Shown here one piece after another: positions 57,417-64,000 of a stretch of 64,000 nt of DNA. Positions within the stretch are counted from its first letter, which is position 1. Every line of letters begins with the position of its first letter. A program made the translations under genes and the position numbers. The notes under the pieces were generated by a model that had not been told where the DNA came from, did no database searches, and was given only the letters and a program-made list of their open reading frames with translations. Origin of the DNA: Pogonophryne albipinna (Eukaryota > Chordata > Actinopteri > Perciformes > Artedidraconidae); contig JAPTMU010000094.1 of assembly GCA_028583405.1 (NCBI GenBank), positions 234,154 to 298,153 on the forward strand. The letters run 5' to 3'.

Positions 57417-58445
57417 CAGGGGCGGCGGGTACTGTAGGCTAGGGAAGGCTAAGCCTTCCCAACTATTTTTGTCACTGCATCCTGGTAAAATAAAAGATAT
57501 AATGTACCCTATAATGTTTGTGTCTTTGACATTAGCGCTGCATGCAGCCACCTGTGCCCTGTACTACGAAGCCAGTTCAACAGACCCTGGATATGTTTGA
57601 GTTATCTTAACTAACCCTAACAAACGAGAACTCGCTAAGCGGTCCTACGACGCTGGTTATCAACTCGGTAAATCAAGCCAGGGTTTCTCTCCAGCTGAGA
57701 GCGCGTTCACGTGAAAGGGGCGGGGTTAGCTACATTTGACCAATCACAAACAGGGACAAGTGTACCGACAGCGCAGCGTCATACTTCATTAATGAAAAGT
57801 AAACTAATATTAGACAAATATGAACTTTAAACCTCCATGACTTAAACATATAATCCAGGATACAAGCCACGTAGTTGCACCTGCAAGGTGAATACAGAAC
57901 AACTGGTTAAAAAATAAATAAACTACAGAGTGTTTGAATCAATGCGTACAGCAGTTTTATGATATCACTGCCCCATCTAAGACACGAGTGGATCTGACTT
58001 TACTTTAATTACATGTGAGTGTTTCGTCAACTTAATGTGTTGCTTAAAATAATACTTCTGCATACAGTAGGCTATGTGTGACAATGTAGCCAAGTGTTGC
58101 ACGGCCAGATACGGCTCGAGAAGCTGAGTCAGACGGAAATATTGTTTTTATAATATATGACGGAAATATATTATATATTATGATATTATATGATCGATGA
58201 TCTGATTGATGATGTGATATGAATGATAAGTGCGACACGTCGGCGTCTTCTCTGCAGGCTACTGCAGTTTAAACTGTATTTCCTTTATCCTGTAATATGA
58301 CTTGATAGATTTAAACCCAGCACACTGAGCTCGGATTGGTCAGCAGGCGGTGCTTTCACTGAGTTGATCTCTTTTCTATAGACGCCGGAGGCGGGCAGCG
58401 TCAGGTAAAAAAAAGTGATTTAGCCTTCCCAAACCTGAGCCTATG
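57417..58445. mobile_element. hAT (CAGGGGCGGCGGG end) carrying a TACTACGAAG repeat
   Basis: AAGATAAC flanks it at 57409-57416 and 58446-58453. The termini themselves match poorly, but both ends carry GGGAAGGCTAA and its complement close to the border. A copy of the TACTACGAAGC repeat occupies 57558-58320. Confidence 0.75.
57558..58320. repeat. TACTACGAAG repeat, left copy
   Basis: Part 57705-57960 matches 59690-59950 directly (GACCAATCACAAACA, TGACAGCGCAGCG, CACCTGCAAGGTGAATACAG). Part 58085-58320 matches 59355-59690 in inverted orientation (TTGCACGGCCAGATACGGCT, TTTCCTTTATCCTGTAATAT). The two copies thus share blocks in different order and orientation. Confidence 0.75.
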
Positions 58446-58605
58446 AAGATAACGTTTATGTAGCATTTCTTTATTGTCGAAATGATGACATTTATAACGG
58501 GATCAAATCAAAATGAATGGCCTGCTGTTGCTGAATGCATGGGGCAAGTGACTGGAAAAAGTTATTACATCGTTTCAGATAATAAATAATATTGATAATT
58601 CATTA

Positions 58606-58660
58606 TATTTAGGGGCGCCTTTCAAAGCACCCAAGGACACCTTACAATTCATAACATATT
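58606..58660 (-). repeat. LINE-like 3' tail
   Basis: GGGGCGCCTTTCAAAGCACCCAAGG matches the L2-type tail at 41285-41315. Confidence 0.45.
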
Positions 58661-58979
58661 CTAAGGAAAGGTTTTAAGACAGTACAAAGAATGCAGCCCG
58701 GGTGATGTTTTTTATGTGGGGTGCAGATGAGAGAGCTGTCCAGAATGACACCAAGATGTTGTGTTTGAGTTCTTGATAAGCCATTAAAACAGTAAAATAC
58801 GTGTCTCCTGTTCACCAAAACATACCCATCTGTATTTCAAAAGTATTCTAAAAGTAATCTGCCACCGGTACCGGCGGGGATTGTTGTTAGCTTCTGATGC
58901 GCAGAAGAAAAATCTGGCCCACCCTATTTTTTACAGGCCCACCCTAAAGTACATTTCTGCCTACGCTACTGCCTGGGGC

Positions 58980-59960
58980 CTATACTACGAAGCAGGATTT
59001 TCGTTTAGCAAGCTAACTTCTGGGATTTCCGGTCCTACGAAGCTGGTTCACTTTTTAGCGGGCTAGAGAACTTATTCTGAACGGCTAGCCTGCGCCGGAG
59101 CAGGATAGGTTCCAGGATAAGAGATCAACTGTGCGGAGTTCTTCTTCTTTGCTTTAATGGCGAATCGCTTCCACTTGGAGCATATCGCCACTATACTGTT
59201 GATTTATTTAATGTAACTGCCCATATTGTTCATGTAGAACAGTGTTCACGTAAGCCTGCACATTGATTTTATTTTTCATTGAATGTAACCGTTTCAATAA
59301 GGATAAATCTATTACAGGTTGAGGTAGAAACCATGGTGATAACAAGTGTGTAGAGTTTAAAGCGATCAAGTCATATTACAGGATAAAGGAAATACAGTTT
59401 AACTGCCGTTGCAGTTCAAATCACCGACTGTGTGAACATGAAAATGAATAGAATATCACCTCCCATCTTCAGAGCAATCTGACTATTATAACATTAGCGT
59501 TAAGAAAGCTTACTTAAATATCTGCCACAACATAAGTAACCGGATCAAAGTAACATTACGTAGCCTACAGTCCGCGGCACTGTGAGTGCAGACGTCGATG
59601 TGTCCCATTATCATTCATATCACATAATAATGTATCATATATTTCCTTATCTGAGTCAGCTGAGCCGTATCTGGCCGTGCAACGCTTACAGAGTGCGCGT
59701 TCACATAAAATGGGTGGTATCTGGAGCATTCGACCAATCACAAACATGGAGAAGCGTACTGACAGCGCAGCGCGTCACTTCCTGAATGAAAAGTCAACTA
59801 TAATATTAGACATATGAAGAAGTTAAACTTTAAACATCCATGAATTAAACACTTTATCCAGGATAAAAAGCCACATAGCTGCACCTGCAAGGTGAATACA
59901 GCTGGTAAAAGAAAAAGTGTTTGAATGCGTACATTAACAGGTTTATGATATGCCCCGTCA
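58980..59960. repeat. TACTACGAAG repeat, right copy
   Basis: It begins CCTATACTACGAAGCAGG just outside the outer hAT. It shares the blocks listed for the left copy and extends into AT-rich unique sequence between them. Probably a non-autonomous DNA transposon family; ends were not fixed. Confidence 0.6.
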
Positions 59961-59989
59961 TATGAGAGGCCCCGCCTTACATTTTCCGC

Positions 59990-60182
59990 CACAGATTTGG
60001 GGAAATTGGTCCGTGCGCAAAGCATTGTGGGGATTTTAAGACTGCGGAGTCTACACATGTGCAGCCTCAAAATTTCTCGCTACGAAATACGCCGGGCTCG
60101 GTAGAATTCCAAGTATGCTGGACATTGGAACAGTCCTTCGGTGGCACTTGATGACGTAGCATGCTTGAAATAGTGGCTCTGG
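59990..60182 (-). repeat. MITE fragment, inverted copy of 24050-24240
   Basis: The reverse complement reads AGCATACTTGGAATTCTACC, AGGCTGCACATGTGTAGACT, AAAATCCCCACAATGCTTTG and CGCACGGACCAATTTC, matching the left half of the 24.0 kb MITE. Confidence 0.85.
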
Positions 60183-60386
60183 AGCAGCTTTACTCGACAC
60201 CCAGGGTGTGATGACGCCCTTTTTTTAGAGCTTAAAATTCTGAGAAAAAGGCACATTCAGGTCATTTTGAACCTTACTTTACTGTAAAACTTCCTTTCAG
60301 CAGATATCATCAAACAGAAACTCTGATGTCAAGACCTTTTTGAGACTTATGAACTTTTCTGAGTAAGAGTTATTTTTGAACATCCT

Positions 60387-60882
60387 GAAATGAAGCTCAG
60401 CGCAAGTTCTTTCAGGAAGACTATAGGCCTATACATTCACTCTGCTTATAATCAGCTCATCACAGGCTTTCTTTTTAACCTATTACATTTCACCTCAATC
60501 TCCAGCAGCCAATCACCGTGCTGTAGCCACACTTTAAAATGGTTCTCCTCTCTCCTGCAGTCAGCTGTGATTTCAGGTTTTCATGCTGCCGCCCGCCTCC
60601 TCTCCACCCACCTCCTTTCATCATATCCAGTGCCAGGAGAGCTAATCCAAGGACCTCATCACACCTCCTCTTCATCCCATCTCCTCATCAAATCCAGATC
60701 TTCAGCATCATCACCAGTGTCTAGACCCCGGGGGGGTTCCCTATATGCTCACGGCTGCATTTCCCCCCTTAGATATACGATTTCAGGATCGGGGTCTAAT
60801 CGCCAAAGACTTAACATTTATCATATGGCATGTGTCAATAAATGTTATTTAAACAAAATGAAGTCTCTCCTGATTGAAATGT
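60387..60882 (+). repeat. Dispersed element with conserved ORF, copy of 43886-44366
   Basis: The plus-strand frame from 60390 is open for 164 codons (MKLSASSFRKTIGLYIHSAY ... to TAG at 60884). It shares its first 90 codons with the inverted copy, after which small indels shift frames relative to each other. It ends with GTCAATAAATGTTATTTAAA. The long open frame may be fortuitous; no domain is recognised. Confidence 0.7.
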
Positions 60883-60889
60883 AGCTGGA

Positions 60890-63530
60890 GTGAATATGAA
60901 CATATAAAATCCTTCCTCTAGGTTACTTGCATCAGGGCATATTTCAGTGTTATTTGTGCAATGAGTTAAGCTTGCATAAGAAAAATGCCTGCAGGCTTTA
61001 TTTTGTTTATTGGTTTATTTTTATCCAAACCCCCTTTCTAAACATTTCCTTATTATTGAGTTGATTAATGAAGAGGCGTTTTATTATAAGCAAAGAAAGA
61101 TATTTCCTTCATTTTGAAGACACTTTGAATTAGATTTTTTAAATATATATATATATATATGTTGTGAATTGGTTCTCTGGCTTTTTTCATGATTAGCTAC
61201 AATCTGGGAAAACGCCTCCGCCACATGGCATCTTCTTCAGCAGAATAATGTTTTTTTAAAGTATTTATATGGATATACTTGTCATCAGGTCAAAGATAGC
61301 AGAGCCATGAGGAAATTAACATTTTATTTATGTGACAGCAGATGATAGGACTATGTATGTGTTGGAGAAGTCCAGAAAAGCGTGGTGTTTTTTACAGAGA
61401 ACATATTATGAAATCCTCACTTTTTACGTGCAGATTCTTGTGGGGATCTGAAGTGCCAACCAACCCACAAACTGTGATATAATACATCCAGTCAGTTTCC
61501 GTGGGCTGCCTCAATCTCCATACATGGAATTCAACATGTCATTCAGATTGTTCACCCCTTCCTGTGTCAGATTCAGGCTTATTAGGAAATACCCCCCCCC
61601 CATCTCCACCCACGGCTTAACTGCCTTTGCAATTTTCCTCGCAATTCAATCAGAGCAGAATGAACTTTTCCTAAAGGGGGCTTAAATAAGCATCCGCTAA
61701 AACGGAGAGGACTTTTGAACATTAAAGTATGTTAACACGTTGTACAAGACACACAAACTATAAGTATTAACCTCAAACATCTATATGATATTTCCCATTC
61801 CCCAAAATCAAAAATAAACAAGACTATGAATTTCAACAAATAAACAAAAATGCCAATTTTTTTATACATTTGTGTTTCATCTGAAAATCCATGTTCCTTT
61901 ATATTTAATGATAATAATGCAAATTATGTTATTGTAAAATTACTTTTTTTCTGCGAATCCTGATACAAGATTTAGACTAAAACATGAAATAGTAATCAAA
62001 ATGGGATATTCCCAGAATGCTCTTTCATATTGTCAAGACTGCTGCAGGAAGCCACATTTTGGGCATCTTTTTTTGTTTGTTTTGTATTGATCTGAGCAAA
62101 GATAAATACAAAATATAAAGTCATGTGTGAAAATGTGTGATGTTATTGTTGAGCAACATTGCAGAGATAGATTGACTTCCCTAATCCTACAGAGCATCAA
62201 TATCAGGAAGGCAATTAACTGGGGATTATATTTACCCAACACATGGTCACAATAATACATGTTGTAATTGAATGTTGTCATTTAGTTTATAGAGAAAGAG
62301 AAATATCTGATCTTCAGTCAGCAGTGTGCAAAAGTGACACTGAACATATAAGCTTTTAATAAAATAGGTGATAATGAAGTGATACCTTCTTTTAAAACGT
62401 ATTGACGCACTAGCTGCGTCTCCTTCACATGAATCATTCTTCAAAGTGTTCCACTTCCTGTCCTTACGAATAAAAAAAAACATCCACCCCCGGCGCTCTT
62501 CATCTCTTTTTCTGAGGCTTTGCAGGCGGCGTGTGTGTAGAAGATGAATAATGCAAACCTGTCAGGGCTGTGTCTGCTCTGTATGCTTTCAATGGTTAGC
62601 CCAGTTTAAAAGTCAGCTTTGAGTAATCTATTATTTATTCTATTACTCTGCTATTGTCGTGAACTCTGCTGAATGCTCTTGTCACATTTTCATGAAATGT
62701 TTTTGAAAATATGCTGCCTGGTTAATATGCTAATGCTGACAGCCTGTGTTTTGCAATTTGACCACTGTGCTACGAATGCAAATCGAATTTGTGTTTTAGA
62801 TCATAGCCACGTACGCTAATACAATTAAACCTGAATACCAAAATGAAAATAACTCTTGACCCAACGTAGAATTGTCAGGTTGTCAATGGTCAAAGTCTTC
62901 TCAATGTAACAAGCGTCAAACACAGCCTTTAAATGTCCAAGTACTTGTCATCTGCTCTATAATCTACTTCCCATTTGATATAATGACCAATGTGGCCACT
63001 CTGATAATATCCTATTGAATTTAGTGCTGGTAATTACATGCTTTCTATCTGCATTGTGATCAAATCCGGGGTTTTTTCACCATGAAAATGAACCTGTCAA
63101 ACCATCATCGCTGTGGGAGTGTTACCATATATAGTGACTCGCTCACTGAGGCTGAGAGAAATGAGCACTCCATATAACTGTAAAGTGGTGATTTGAGTGG
63201 TATGACATTTAGACCCACAGAGCATGATGTTGAAGTGATGGGTTTAACCTGGATAAATGGCTTCCAAACTAAATCACTGACCACATCTAGTTTTTAATTC
63301 AAACAACAATTTAATGTGCCCTCACTAAAAGTGCGAGCGCCGTTGTTAGCTAGCTAGCTAGCAGTGTAGATGTCTACGGTAGCAAATCATTACAGAATGC
63401 TTGATAAAACAAAAAAAACTATGGTGTCTTATTTTTGACAACAGTATAGTTGTACGTTTACAAGGACAGTACATTTAAAACTTTTATTTGTATAGTGCTC
63501 TGTTGACCGTGTAGCGTTTTCTTATATGGC
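60890..63530. other. Mostly unique non-coding DNA
   Basis: Contains short AT runs (61142-61160) and a C9-10 run near 61590, but no transposon ends or supported exons. The stretch 62510-62780 is free of repeats and has an octamer-like ATGCTAAT; conservation cannot be judged here. Confidence 0.35.
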
Positions 63531-63534
63531 ATAA

Positions 63535-64000
63535 TGGCCAATCCAGTCTCACGGCATTTCGTGTTATAGTCACGACATTTAATCTATTGATTCGTGTTCA
63601 CCAACACGATTTTCCCCTTTTTCACACAGAACGATTTTAAAAGCAATGTATTTTTATTGGTAGTGTGTTTCGTGCCTACACCACGTCTTTTTGTCCGGTC
63701 GGGTCTTGGAAGACCGGAAGCTGTGGGGTTCATAAAAACATGTTCTTACTCAATATCAAGCCACGATTATTGTTTTTATTTTAAATCGTAAAATGTCGGA
63801 ACCTTTTTGCCGTCCGCGAGGAAAATAAATGGGGCTCAGAGCCTCAGAATACTGAAATCTGTATTTTTTAAATCTTTTGTTCCTTCTAATTTGTTATTCT
63901 TTTCTAATTAGCACACTGTTATTTACTCAACAATAACACACAATTATCTTTGTTTTTAGTTATTTGTTTGATTCTAGAATTTCGGACTTTTTTGGCGTCC
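63535..64000. repeat. Probable dispersed repeat (CAGTCTCACGGCATTTCGTG), truncated by the window
   Basis: The block AATCCAGTCTCACGGCATTT, CGTGTTATAGTCACGACATT and ATTGATTCGTGTTCACCAAC is familiar from fish repeats. No second copy lies in the window, so it rests on recognition only. Confidence 0.35.

Overview
The window reads as nuclear DNA of a ray-finned (teleost, probably percomorph) fish. It is AT-rich, carries very long CA/TG microsatellites, and is packed with fish-type repeats: L2-clade LINEs, hAT, piggyBac-like/TTAA and PIF/Harbinger DNA transposons, and a BEL-like LTR element. There is no bacterial gene organisation. Family names rest on terminal sequences, target-site duplications (TSDs) and recognisable protein motifs read by eye; no database search was possible.

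Host genes are almost absent. The best host coding sequence is a short minus-strand first coding exon (2561-2633) that encodes a signal peptide and ends in a GTGAGT donor, with a GC-rich putative promoter/5'UTR upstream (to about 2870). The gene would continue leftwards out of the window. Three other exon-like intervals (8225-8483, 38440-38604, 44821-45051) have an acceptor, a donor and an open frame but no recognised product. The rest is intergenic or intronic.

Layout. 1-10.4 kb: mostly unique DNA with microsatellites and two copies of a dispersed repeat. 10.4-14.7 kb: piggyBac-like remnant, L2 3' end, long TG and TC tracts, a broken THAP domain, a jockey/Rex-like LINE fragment and a hAT-like MITE. 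15.6-21.4 kb: hAT, TTAA element, SINE-like tail, TG tract, hAT MITE. 23.7-31.4 kb: MITEs, a hAT (27006-28200), and a Harbinger composite (28775-31285) carrying a hAT (29548-31214), inserted in a segment whose empty paralogue lies at 25811-26044. 31.9-35.8 kb: a hAT hosting a young LTR retroelement (32605-34959) whose only good ORF is a 339-codon Gag-like gene. 36.5-38.2 kb: L2 LINE with about 496 open RT codons. 39.8-41.9 kb: TTAA element plus L2-like C-terminus. 46.6-59.0 kb: a 12.4-kb hAT swollen by at least eight further insertions, nested up to four deep. 59-64 kb: repeat copies, then mostly unique DNA.

Eleven hAT-type insertions carry perfect 8-bp TSDs visible in the sequence. Two carry the disrupted or undisrupted state of the same site elsewhere in the window. 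The main biological content is therefore a record of transposon-on-transposon insertion rather than a set of cooperating genes.
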